34,979 bases of DNA from Oscillospiraceae bacterium (GCA_015063895.1 SVTG01000020.1:1-34979); one strand, 5' to 3'; positions 1 to 6,474 are shown, counted from the stretch's first letter. Made by a program: numbers and translations. The notes: generated from the letters alone by a model not told the origin.

Positions 1-160
1 GTTGCGGCATGGAATTGGCACGAAGTGCCGTATGGAATCATCACGAAGTGATGTATGGCATCAATCCGAAGGAAAATGCACGCTGGCGCGTGATGCCATA
101 CGCCTACGGCGATTCCATACTCACCTGCGGTGAGATTACATACCAATCCTTCGGATTGGA
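1..160. repeat. Hairpin array 1 (GTATGGAATC word)
   Basis: Three copies of the word GTATGG[AC]ATC or its variant (8-16, 30-39, 53-62) are followed by three copies of its reverse complement (92-101, 111-120, 134-143, the last GATTACATAC). Between the words sit different perfect mini-hairpins: GGCAC-GAA-GTGCC (17-29), ATCAC-GAA-GTGAT (40-52), TCC-GAA-GGA (65-73), CACGC-TGGC-GCGTG (79-92), GCC-TAC-GGC (102-110), TCACC-TGC-GGTGA (121-133) and CAATCC-TTC-GGATTG (144-158). The whole block is therefore a palindrome with small side hairpins. It may extend left of the window. Reading frames through it are repeat translations, not genes. Function unknown. Confidence 0.85.
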
Positions 161-161
161 T

Positions 162-196
162 AAAAAAAGAACGAAGCATCCGCTTCGTTCTTTTTT
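162..196. terminator. Intrinsic terminator, bidirectional
   Basis: Stem GAACGAAGC (169-177) pairs with GCTTCGTTC (182-190) around the loop ATCC. It is flanked by seven A on the left and six T on the right, so it can work on either strand. It could end the minus-strand lipoprotein transcript (stop at 349) or a gene left of the window. It abuts hairpin array 1. Confidence 0.75.
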
Positions 197-348
197 GCGT
201 TTGATGACCGCTTTAGATGACATCAATTCTTCTATTGGTATTGTACGCCATAACGATCTCGTCCGTAACCTTTTCGGTCACTATGCCGAAAGCATCATGC
301 CAGTGTATGCTTTTGCAAATTCCCGATATGGAACCGAATTGTCCGCGA

Positions 349-1323
349 TCAATGGTTTCTGTACGGTTTGTTTTCCAAAGCCCAATCCACCAATTGCTGA
401 ATCCCGGCCATATCTGCCTCAGAATTGAATATCTCAACGAAATTCGTTCTGTACGATGACGAGGTATTCTTGCTTACGAACGCATCTGCGTCGAACTCTT
501 CTCTAATCGAAGTATCCATACAAAAATCGTATGGGAGTGAGGTTGCACTCTCGCCGGTGATAAGGCAATATACGAGCATTGACTGAAGATAACCCGTCAG
601 CATTGTGCCATGCTTTCCGTCCTTCACAATGAAGGAGTTTACGCTATAGGTTTGGGTGGCATTCGGAACGGTATATTCCCCCTTTACAATGCCGTCCATC
701 AAGCCTCCCCAGTCCGCAATGAGAATGCCCTGATCCTCAAAGTCGGCAAAAAGGTCTTTTTGGTAACAGTACGCGTCACCGTAGGTGCTGTTGTAACCGT
801 ATGCGCATGCGGTTCCCATCAATATAAATTTCACGTTAGGATTTGCTTGCTTGAAAAAGTCCATAACCATGGGCATGGTTTTATCAAAATTGGATTCCGC
901 ACCGGGTGATACTACAACGTAATCGTAGTAGCGATCCTCCAAATAGCTTTTGTGATCGTAGGAGCAGAGTGAACACATATCCGAAAAGATTCTCCCCACG
1001 CCGTGACCCGAGAAGGTCCAATTCGTTACTTCAACCTCTGCTCCCATTTTCTTACATAACTGATAAAAATAGCCCTGATCGTTCTGTCTTTCCGCTTGGG
1101 TCCGCGCAGAGCTTTGCAACACTGTTTTGCCCCAGAATATGTATGAGTTGCCAATAAATATAATTTTTTTCCCGTTTAACATATGCTCCGTTCCTTTCTC
1201 CGGGTTCTGCGTTTCGTCCTTTTGGCTCGGTTCCTTCGGATTGTCCGGCGGTGCGCTTGAGCAAGCAGTAAATACCGTAAAGGTCAAGCAGATCAGCAAG
1301 AATAAGGAAATGATTCTTTTCAT
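349..1323 (-). CDS. SGNH/GDSL-like lipoprotein (DUF4886-type)
   Basis: A 324-residue secreted lipoprotein. Residues 1-20 are a hydrophobic signal ending in the lipobox FTAC, with the lipidated cysteine at 21, followed by a Pro/Glu/Lys-rich linker to about residue 48. The globular part opens with KKIIFIGNSYIFW, the GNS block that carries the nucleophilic serine in SGNH hydrolases. Near the C-terminus, DGKHGTMLTGY has the Asp-x-x-His spacing of the catalytic pair. The family hydrolyses esters, often on carbohydrates; the substrate here is unknown. A shorter cytoplasmic relative lies at 9287-9931. The ATG at 1323 follows a GAGG element. The gene is divergent from a LysR gene and shares an overlapping promoter with it, so LysR control is a reasonable inference. 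Confidence 0.75.
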   Translation of the reverse strand: MKRIISLFLLICLTFTVFTACSSAPPDNPKEPSQKDETQNPEKGTEHMLNGKKIIFIGNSYIFWGKTVLQSSARTQAERQNDQGYFYQLCKKMGAEVEVTNWTFSGHGVGRIFSDMCSLCSYDHKSYLEDRYYDYVVVSPGAESNFDKTMPMVMDFFKQANPNVKFILMGTACAYGYNSTYGDAYCYQKDLFADFEDQGILIADWGGLMDGIVKGEYTVPNATQTYSVNSFIVKDGKHGTMLTGYLQSMLVYCLITGESATSLPYDFCMDTSIREEFDADAFVSKNTSSSYRTNFVEIFNSEADMAGIQQLVDWALENKPYRNH

Positions 1324-1362
1324 ATGACATAGCCTCGCTTTCCATAATTTTATTATTGCATA

Positions 1363-1394
1363 TTGATTATACTACGAAAACATGATATAATCAA
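1363..1394. promoter_or_regulatory. Overlapping divergent promoters in a palindrome
   Basis: The arms TTGATTATA (1363-1371) and TATAATCAA (1386-1394) are exact inverted repeats. On the plus strand TTGATT (1363-1368) is a -35 element and TATAAT (1386-1391) a -10, with a 17-nt spacer, driving the LysR gene. On the minus strand TTGATT (1394-1389) and TATAAT (1371-1366), again 17 nt apart, drive the lipoprotein gene. Each -35 box overlaps the opposite -10 box, so both promoters cannot be occupied at once. The dyad is also a candidate LysR-binding site. Confidence 0.75.
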
Positions 1395-1440
1395 ATACGA
1401 ATTACAGCATGGAGTTATAAGCAGGAGGTTATGGCATACT

Positions 1441-2394
1441 ATGGAAATGATAAAAAAATACGTATATGAAGTATATAAGGAAAGCAGCTTTACGAAAGCG
1501 GCACAAAAGCTTTTCATTTCGCAGCCTGCGCTAAGTTCAGCAATTGCAAAATATGAAAAAAGCATCGGATTCCGCATATTTGACCGTTCCAAAAATCCCT
1601 TGAAGGTGACATCGGAGGGAAGAGTTCTGATAGAATCCATCGAAAGCATCATCAATATAGAGGCCTCGGCCAAGCAACAAATCGCTCTTATGGGCAGACA
1701 GCATAAAAGCGAGATCTCAATTGGCGGTTCTACGTCCGTTGCGTATTATTTGTTGCCCAAGATTTGTGCGTTATTTCATAAAGAGCATCCGTCGGCGCTG
1801 ATAAAGATCGATTTGGGAAACAACAACAGCTACGATAATTTTAAAACAGAACTGCAAAACGGGACGTTGGATCTTGTAATTGACTATATTCCTCTCGGGG
1901 ATTCCATGGGGAGCACCGTAATATGCGAGGAAAATATGGTGGTGATCGTGCCACAGTGCATGATTTCGGACGGATTAAAGCAATATGCGATGACCTACGA
2001 TGAGTTGAATATGGTTCATCGCGCCCGCGCAGTAAAGGACGTTTCACTGTTCGGGGATATTTCCTTTATTGCTTTCTCACATGGAAGCGTTATTATGAGA
2101 TCGAAAATGGAGGATATATTCGGAGAGTATCATACGATTCCGTTAATTGTTTCGAATTATCGTAATATTATCATTCACTACAATTTCGTTAAAGAGGGTA
2201 TCGGAGCGATTATCACAGACATAGGTGCGGCAAAGGCGTTCTTTTCCAATTCGGATAAGGTGTCATATTTTTTGCTTGACAATGAAAAAGCCAAAAGAGA
2301 GATATACCTGACAACCAGTAGCAAAAATCTGCATTCTCCGCTGATAAAAAGATTTATCGAAATTACCAAAGCCGTTTGCGGAAATTTGCAATAA
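1441..2394 (+). CDS. LysR-family transcriptional regulator
   Basis: A DNA-binding regulator of 317 residues, close to the usual LysR length of about 300. Residues 1-60 form the winged helix-turn-helix; the core ESSFTKAAQKLFISQPALSS matches the family recognition-helix region and is followed by IGFRIFDRSK. The remainder is the type-2 periplasmic-binding-like effector domain, with SIGGSTSVAYYLLP opening its first lobe. The ATG at 1441 follows AGGAGG at 1423-1428. Translation from the upstream TTG at 1363 would start inside the promoter and is not credible. The gene is divergent from the lipoprotein at 349-1323, the classic arrangement in which a LysR protein controls its own gene and its neighbour. 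The effector is not predictable. Confidence 0.9.
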   Translation: MEMIKKYVYEVYKESSFTKAAQKLFISQPALSSAIAKYEKSIGFRIFDRSKNPLKVTSEGRVLIESIESIINIEASAKQQIALMGRQHKSEISIGGSTSVAYYLLPKICALFHKEHPSALIKIDLGNNNSYDNFKTELQNGTLDLVIDYIPLGDSMGSTVICEENMVVIVPQCMISDGLKQYAMTYDELNMVHRARAVKDVSLFGDISFIAFSHGSVIMRSKMEDIFGEYHTIPLIVSNYRNIIIHYNFVKEGIGAIITDIGAAKAFFSNSDKVSYFLLDNEKAKREIYLTTSSKNLHSPLIKRFIEITKAVCGNLQ

Positions 2395-2585
2395 AAACGA
2401 AGTGTTCACTTTTGGAACTCTGAAAGCAACAAACCACCCAGTTGGGTTGTGGGCACTAGGGTATTCGCCTGCGGCGAAGATTTCCTCGCCCTGCGTCTGG
2501 TGAGCAAGCTCCCCGACCTTGGGGCGGGAAATGCGAACCTAATTCCGTAACGCTGCGCGTTGCGGAGCGACGTTTCGAAGCGACG
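2395..2585. other. Intergenic stretch with small hairpins
   Basis: No credible gene is seen. There are scattered short dyads, for example TTCGCC-TGC-GGCGAA (2464-2478), and GC-rich imperfect hairpins around 2541-2588. It lies downstream of the minus-strand tRNA-Gln terminator and may be degraded repeat sequence. Confidence 0.4.
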
Positions 2586-2650
2586 AGCACCGCAGCCAAA
2601 CAGAAAGCCCACCCCAAAACGGGGTGGGCTTTCTGTTTGGCTGCGGTGCT
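2586..2650 (-). terminator. Long hairpin fused to the tRNA-Gln 3' end
   Basis: A perfect 30-bp inverted repeat: arm 2586-2615 and arm 2621-2650, with loop AAAAC. The inner part is a normal GC-rich stem (AAAGCCCACCCC against GGGGTGGGCTTT) that could terminate tRNA-Gln transcription on the minus strand. The outer 13 bp consist of the last bases of the tRNA, including its encoded CCA, and an inverted copy of them downstream. Such an extension is not needed for a terminator. Confidence 0.7.
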
Positions 2651-2713
2651 AGGATTCGAACCTAGGGAATGACGGAGTCAGAGTCCGTTGCCTTACCGCT
2701 TGGCGACACCGCA
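2638..2713 (-). tRNA. tRNA-Gln(CTG)
   Basis: Minus-strand cloverleaf. Acceptor TGCGGTG (2713-2707) pairs with CACCGCA (2648-2642), then discriminator G and encoded CCA (2640-2638). The anticodon stem ACGGA/TCCGT encloses the loop CTCTGAC, giving anticodon CTG. The T-loop TTCGAAT is intact. A TTGACA/TATAAT promoter lies upstream at 2770-2742. Confidence 0.93.
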
Positions 2714-2741
2714 ATATCTTATTCTTCGCAGAACAAACGCT

Positions 2742-2770
2742 ATTATAGCAGAACAATTTTTAATTGTCAA
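2742..2770 (-). promoter_or_regulatory. Promoter for tRNA-Gln
   Basis: On the minus strand the -35 TTGACA (2770-2765) and the -10 TATAAT (2747-2742) are separated by 17 nt. Both hexamers are perfect consensus, and the -10 lies about 30 nt before the tRNA 5' end. Confidence 0.85.
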
Positions 2771-2890
2771 GAGGTTTTTGGCAAAAAAAGCAAAAAGTTT
2801 GCACTTACAGTATGCCCCGCAAAAAACGATTTATGCACCGTATGGGTTTTGGCATCATACAATGCCATTAAAACGATATCGGAGTTTGCT

Positions 2891-3097
2891 ATGACGCTTG
2901 AAAATATGCCCACCGACAGCCACGGCATTGTGCTGGCCGCACCCACACACCCCTGCTTGCCCCCGCTCCCCGCGGGCACGCACGTCAAAATCATCAGATC
3001 CTGTAAAGACCTGACCGTGATCGATGCCGAAGGACTTTGCCTTACACTTTCGGCAACGCTTGCCGCCAAGATCATCGTTATAAAGCAAATAACGTGA
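2891..3097 (+). CDS. Doubtful small hypothetical protein
   Basis: A 68-residue frame starting ATGACGCTTGAA, preceded by CGGAG six bases upstream. The product has alternating hydrophobic strands (GIVLAAP, VKIIRS, LTVIDAEG, IIVIKQI) that would suit a small beta-barrel. The same open frame continues upstream to 2771 and beyond into the antisense of tRNA-Gln, so this may be the C-terminal remnant of a longer, lost gene. No family is recognised. Minus-strand frames over the same bases look less protein-like. It may simply be non-coding. Confidence 0.3.
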   Translation: MTLENMPTDSHGIVLAAPTHPCLPPLPAGTHVKIIRSCKDLTVIDAEGLCLTLSATLAAKIIVIKQIT

Positions 3098-3129
3098 CAC
3101 GTTATCGCATAATTTTTCAAAAAAAGTTC

Positions 3130-3158
3130 TTGAAAAGCCCCTCACAATATGCTATAAT
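3130..3158 (+). promoter_or_regulatory. Promoter for tRNA-Arg
   Basis: -35 TTGAAA (3130-3135) and -10 TATAAT (3153-3158) with a 17-nt spacer, 21 nt before the tRNA 5' end. Confidence 0.8.
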
Positions 3159-3179
3159 AAGCCACGGAATATGAAGCAT

Positions 3180-3256
3180 CTACCCGTGGCACAGCTGGAT
3201 AGCGCGCGAGACTCCGACTCTCGAGGTCGCAGGTTCGAATCCTGTCGGGTAGGCCA
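3180..3256 (+). tRNA. tRNA-Arg(CCG)
   Basis: Acceptor CTACCCG (3180-3186) pairs with CGGGTAG (3246-3252), followed by discriminator G and encoded CCA (3254-3256). The anticodon stem CGAGA/TCTCG encloses CTCCGAC, giving anticodon CCG for CGG codons. The T-arm is GCAGG-TTCGAAT-CCTGT. Confidence 0.93.
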
Positions 3257-3260
3257 AAAA

Positions 3261-3292
3261 CGACAAATTTCGACAGAAATTTGTCGTTTTTT
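3261..3292 (+). terminator. tRNA-Arg terminator
   Basis: An 11-bp perfect stem CGACAAATTTC/GAAATTTGTCG (3261-3271, 3276-3286) with loop GACA, followed by six T. It starts five bases after the CCA end. Confidence 0.85.
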
Positions 3293-3295
3293 ATT

Positions 3296-3470
3296 CAAGC
3301 CGCAGGCTTGGTATGGAATCACGCGTTAGCGTGTATGGTATCGCCGTAGGCGTATGGCATCACCAAAGGTGCATTTTTCTGCGGCTTGATTCCATACGAT
3401 TGCTTTGCAATCAATTCCATACCGCAACAAGTTGCGGATTCCATGCACGGCTCCGCCGTGATTGAGTACG
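3296..3470. repeat. Hairpin array 2 (GTATGGAATC word)
   Basis: Uses the same word as array 1. Forward copies lie at 3311-3320, 3334-3342 (TATGGTATC) and 3352-3361; reverse-complement copies lie at 3388-3397, 3413-3422 and 3437-3446. Mini-hairpins between them are CAAGCC-GCA-GGCTTG (3296-3310), CACGC-GTTA-GCGTG (3320-3333), CGCC-GTA-GGCG (3342-3352), CACC-AAA-GGTG (3361-3371), GATTGC-TTT-GCAATC (3398-3412), CGCAAC-AA-GTTGCG (3423-3436) and ACGGC-TCC-GCCGT (3447-3459). The left-end bases CAAGCCGCAG also pair with CTGCGGCTTG at the centre (3379-3388). The array starts right after the tRNA-Arg terminator. No gene overlaps it. Confidence 0.88.
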
Positions 3471-3549
3471 CGCGAGTTCAAATCCATACTGAAAAACGAA
3501 AAATATCTTTTTTATCGCCCCTTCGTAAAAAAGAAAAGCACTTCCCACA

Positions 3550-3575
3550 GCGTACCTGCCATAGAGCAGGTACGC
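3550..3575. repeat. Isolated 10-bp perfect hairpin
   Basis: GCGTACCTGC (3550-3559) and GCAGGTACGC (3566-3575) around a six-base loop. It lies between arrays 2 and 3 without a T-run, so it is not an obvious terminator. The 3471-3549 stretch before it shows nothing else. Confidence 0.6.
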
Positions 3576-3599
3576 AACGAAATTTGCCTTTGCGGGCAA

Positions 3600-3753
3600 G
3601 TGAAATCGCTTCGCGGTGAAATATTTGCTTCGCAAATGTGAAATGTTCGCTATGCGAACATGGGCAAATTTCATTTCACATCGAGCAAAGCGAGATATTT
3701 CACAATGTGCAATAGCACATTATTTCACGTTTTGCGAAAGCAAAACATTTCAC
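3600..3753. repeat. Hairpin array 3 (GTGAAAT word)
   Basis: Same design as arrays 1 and 2 but a different word. GTGAAAT occurs at 3600-3606, 3616-3622 and 3638-3644, then its reverse complement ATTTCAC at 3673-3679, 3697-3703, 3722-3728 and 3747-3753. Hairpins between them: CGC-TTC-GCG, ATTTGC-TTC-GCAAAT, GTTCGC-TAT-GCGAAC, a degenerate one at 3680-3696, AATGTGC-AATA-GCACATT and GTTTTGC-GAAA-GCAAAAC. A further hairpin with one wobble pair spans about 3757-3778. No coding signal. Confidence 0.88.
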
Positions 3754-3791
3754 TACATGCGTTTGTGACCACAAATGCAGTGCTTGTCAAG

Positions 3792-3830
3792 AAAAAAGGA
3801 CGAGGAATTTTAACAATTCTTCGTCCTTTT
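3792..3830. terminator. Bidirectional terminator
   Basis: A 12-bp stem GGACGAGGAATT (3798-3809) against AATTCTTCGTCC (3815-3826) with one wobble pair, flanked by A6 and T4. It probably ends the minus-strand transcript that includes the 3908-4400 remnant. Confidence 0.7.
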
Positions 3831-3907
3831 CCTGTCGGTAGGTAGTATTCAATTTGATACTGCTTTATCGCAGGTCCCCCACGAAGTGCTTTTCTTTTTT
3901 CACGTAT

Positions 3908-4400
3908 TTAGTCCTCAACTGCGGCAATACGCGCATCGTGTGCGGCGATCTCCTCATCACTCTTCATACCAGAGCCGTGAGAGTGTGCCTGAATGGTGGG
4001 CGCCTCTCCATTAGGGCCGAAGAAGGGGGTGATATGATCGTTTTCGTATTTTATGCGATCCGCCTCAAGACGGAAGTCGGGAAGGTCATAGGGCACACCG
4101 CGCTCAAGCAAGCTGCGATGACCAAGAATGGCGACCGATGCCATCGTGGTGGCAAAATAAACGTCAAATTCGGGGTTGCGTCCCTCTCGAATACAGTCAA
4201 AAAACTCACGAATGACCAGGAAGTCACCGCCGCCATGACCTGCGTTTTTGATCAGCTGCTCGTCGGGGTCGTTCCAGGAGGAATTATACGTGCTGTTATC
4301 TTCCCTGCCCTCGGGCGTTTCCCACTTATTATAGCGCAGCAGCACCTTTTCACGCTCGCCGCCAAGTGTGGACTTTGCAAGAGTGACAAATACAAAAAGC
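3908..4400 (-). pseudogene. Gfo/Idh/MocA oxidoreductase, C-terminal remnant
   Basis: The frame resembles only the C-terminal half of Gfo/Idh/MocA-family NAD(P)-dependent sugar oxidoreductases. AGHGGGDFLVIREFFDCIREG and the helix VYFATTMASVAILGHRSLLE are the typical tail of the substrate domain, followed by PYDLPDF and a basic/acidic end. Nothing of the N-terminal Rossmann fold (about 200 residues) is present: upstream there are only about 50 bases before the M20 peptidase stop at 4450. The sole in-frame start is a TTG with no ribosome binding site. It is therefore a 5'-deleted pseudogene. The deletion junction is near 4395. No intact copy is seen in the window. Confidence 0.75.
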
Positions 4401-4449
4401 GCCAAAAAGCAAGGCTTGAGGGCGGGTTCGGATTATTCACGCTTGCCTA

Positions 4450-5583
4450 TCAGATCTTAACCTTCTTTACAATATTTTCAACCGCCCGAATGCCTACCTC
4501 AAGCCCCAAGGGCAAGGAGGCCTTTTCGATCCACTCTTCTCTTGTATGCGAGCCACCGCCGTTATAAACGCCGATGCAAAGTGCGGGGATCCCAAGGGAA
4601 AGCGGTATGTTGCAATCCGTGGAGCTTGAACACGTACTGACCTTGATCCCAACGGTATCCTCTATCACGGTGCGGCATATTTCCGTAAGCTCCTCAATCT
4701 TGGAAAGATCGACCTTACCCATACAGGGGCGCTCACCGATCGGCGTGACCGATATCTTCAGCCCGCTTGCTGCGGCCTCGCTGAAAATACGTTCAAAATG
4801 TGCCTTCATTTGCAAGAAGCATTCCTCGTTATCAGAACGGTATTCGCAGAGCATCTTGGCGCTTTGCGCGATGGTGTTGACCGACGTACCGCCGCTGATC
4901 TCCCCTACGTTATACGTCGTCTTGCTATTGCCGATCTGCGGCACCTCGATCGCATAGATCTCGTTTATGATCCTTGCGAGCTCGGCGATGGCGTTTCTGT
5001 TGCCGAAAGCCCCGTAGGAATGACCGCCCTGTGTAAAGACCTCCACCTCGTATCGGTGAGAGCCGACACAGCGATCTGCGATCTTAGAAAATATACTGTC
5101 AAAGGAAATAAACCGCGCGATACGTCCCTCGTAATCGGCAAACAGCTGCTTGGTGCCCTTTAGGTTTCCAAGTCCCTCCTCACAGGAGTTACACACAAAA
5201 AGCACGCCGTTTGGCGCCTCGATCTTATGCTCGACGAAATATTTAGCCACGTAGAGTAAGACCACAAGGCTTGCGGTATCGTCACCGATGCCGGGAGATC
5301 TGATCAGGGTCCCATCGTCAACGTAAGGCATCGGCTCCCTGTCGGGAAACACGGTATCGGTGTGCGCGACAAATACTGTGATCTTATCACTACCGGTACA
5401 GTTCAAGGGCAATATCACGTTCCATGCATCGTCAATATAAACACCTTCGGCACCGACACGCTCAAGCCATTCTTTGCAGTAGACAGCCCTCTCGTGCTCA
5501 AGGTGAGAGGGCGCGGGAATCGCACAAAGCTCGCGCAGGGTGGTATACATTTGCTCTTTATTTTCCTCTAAAAAGCTTTTCAC
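4450..5583 (-). CDS. M20-family metallopeptidase
   Basis: A zinc exopeptidase of 377 residues, cytoplasmic (no signal peptide). The M20 metal-site blocks are in order: VAHTDTV (His74, Asp76), GIGDD (Asp101 bridging), NSCEEGLGN (Glu135-Glu136) and STDCN near residue 330, with a terminal GGGSHTREEWI that supplies the last histidine. The middle region (GGHSYGAFGNRNAI) is the dimerisation/lid domain. Family members include tripeptidase PepT and carboxypeptidase-like enzymes; the exact substrate is not predictable. I chose the GTG at 5583 because AGAGG lies seven bases upstream; the longer TTG start at 5601 would overlap that site. Its promoter is TTGCAA-17-TATAAT at 5644-5616. The oxidoreductase remnant lies 49 bases downstream. 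Confidence 0.88.
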   Translation of the reverse strand: MKSFLEENKEQMYTTLRELCAIPAPSHLEHERAVYCKEWLERVGAEGVYIDDAWNVILPLNCTGSDKITVFVAHTDTVFPDREPMPYVDDGTLIRSPGIGDDTASLVVLLYVAKYFVEHKIEAPNGVLFVCNSCEEGLGNLKGTKQLFADYEGRIARFISFDSIFSKIADRCVGSHRYEVEVFTQGGHSYGAFGNRNAIAELARIINEIYAIEVPQIGNSKTTYNVGEISGGTSVNTIAQSAKMLCEYRSDNEECFLQMKAHFERIFSEAAASGLKISVTPIGERPCMGKVDLSKIEELTEICRTVIEDTVGIKVSTCSSSTDCNIPLSLGIPALCIGVYNGGGSHTREEWIEKASLPLGLEVGIRAVENIVKKVKI

Positions 5584-5615
5584 AATGAAACCTCTTTTCA
5601 ATATTGTTTAATTTC

Positions 5616-5644
5616 ATTATAATAGAGCGCTGCGAAATTTGCAA
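5616..5644 (-). promoter_or_regulatory. Promoter for the M20 peptidase
   Basis: Minus-strand -35 TTGCAA (5644-5639) and -10 TATAAT (5621-5616), spacer 17 nt, about 33 nt before the GTG start. Confidence 0.65.
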
Positions 5645-5692
5645 TAGAAAATGCCAATCTTTTCCGCAACGGGCTCATTTTTTGCATGCGGT

Positions 5693-5721
5693 GTATATTT
5701 TATCTAAAACAGGCAAAAATA
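5693..5721 (+). promoter_or_regulatory. Sigma-F-like forespore promoter
   Basis: GTATA (5693-5697) fits the -35 of sigma-F promoters (GYWTA) and GGCAAAAATA (5712-5721) fits the -10 (GGnnAnAnTA). The spacer is 14 nt where 15 is usual. It lies 30 bases before the SpoIIQ-like gene, whose Bacillus counterpart is sigma-F dependent. No vegetative hexamers are visible here. Confidence 0.5.
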
Positions 5722-5751
5722 GAAGCAACACCAAGAAAAAGGAGAAAAAGC

Positions 5752-6474
5752 ATGCAGAAAAACAATTTTATGAACAAAATGAAAAACGATAAGAGCGCCC
5801 GTGCCATTGCCATTACCATTGCCGTGATGCTGCTGGTCCTGACCGCTATCATCATTACCACCGTGATCGCCAACAGACCGCCCGAGGACCTGAACGATCC
5901 CCCCATTGATACCCCGGCAGGTGTGGAGGACCCCGACGATGAAACACCTGACGACCCTGATGACGAAAAGCCGGGCGATCAGCCGAGTGAAACGCCAACA
6001 GATGCCCTGCCCAGCCGTTTTTTGCTACCCGTATCAGGGGTTCTGCTGTCGGTACACGACGCTGACCTGCAGGTATTTTCGCCAACCATGCAGGATTATC
6101 GCGTGCATCTTGGCATTGACATCGGCACCACGGAGGGCGCCAGCGTATCGGCTATGGCTGACGGGACCGTCGCGCAGATCTGGGACGACGTTCGCATGGG
6201 CAGATGCGTGGCCATCAAGCACGGCGGCGAGGCCTACACCATTTACAAAAATCTCACACCGGAGCACCCCGAGGGCATTCTTGTCGGTGCCACCGTAAAG
6301 GCGGGGGACGTCATCGGCACCGTGGGTGACAGCGCCATGGTAGAGATCGCCACCGACCCACATCTGCACGTAGAAATGACGGTTGGCGGCATTCAGGTAG
6401 ACCCCACCGAATATTTTGACGAGGACGCGATGGCTACCTTAAAGGAAGATACCAACTACGAGGACGCTTCCTGA
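5752..6474 (+). CDS. SpoIIQ-like M23 peptidase, membrane anchored
   Basis: 240 residues: a short basic N-terminus, one membrane helix (about 18-40), an acidic Pro/Asp linker (about 42-85), then an M23/LytM endopeptidase domain. Zinc ligands are visible: His119 and Asp123 in HLGIDIG, and His204 with His206 in DPHLHVEM. This architecture and size match SpoIIQ, the forespore-side partner of SpoIIIAH in the engulfment channel. Bacillus SpoIIQ has lost a metal ligand, whereas the clostridial type keeps the full set, as here, and can cleave peptidoglycan. The start is set by AAGGAG just before the ATG at 5752. A sigma-F-like promoter upstream supports the sporulation role. A general cell-wall hydrolase is the alternative. 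Confidence 0.72.
   Translation: MQKNNFMNKMKNDKSARAIAITIAVMLLVLTAIIITTVIANRPPEDLNDPPIDTPAGVEDPDDETPDDPDDEKPGDQPSETPTDALPSRFLLPVSGVLLSVHDADLQVFSPTMQDYRVHLGIDIGTTEGASVSAMADGTVAQIWDDVRMGRCVAIKHGGEAYTIYKNLTPEHPEGILVGATVKAGDVIGTVGDSAMVEIATDPHLHVEMTVGGIQVDPTEYFDEDAMATLKEDTNYEDAS

Noticed and set aside
9-459. Plus-strand ORFs over array 1 and the lipoprotein 3' end
   Set aside because: They translate hairpin repeats and antisense of a supported gene; no ribosome binding site.
1363-1440. LysR start at the upstream TTG
   Set aside because: It lies in the promoter -35 box and the AGGAGG site points to the ATG at 1441.
2406-2612. Minus-strand ORF downstream of tRNA-Gln
   Set aside because: It starts inside the terminator hairpin and its residues look like translated GC-rich non-coding sequence.
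1-3753. CRISPR array in the hairpin-rich blocks
   Set aside because: The repeated word is only 7-10 nt, the inserts are themselves palindromic, the word inverts halfway, and there are no cas genes.
3386-4567. Several plus-strand ORFs in 3386-4567
   Set aside because: They run through hairpin arrays, terminators and the antisense of the oxidoreductase remnant, with no protein-like domains.
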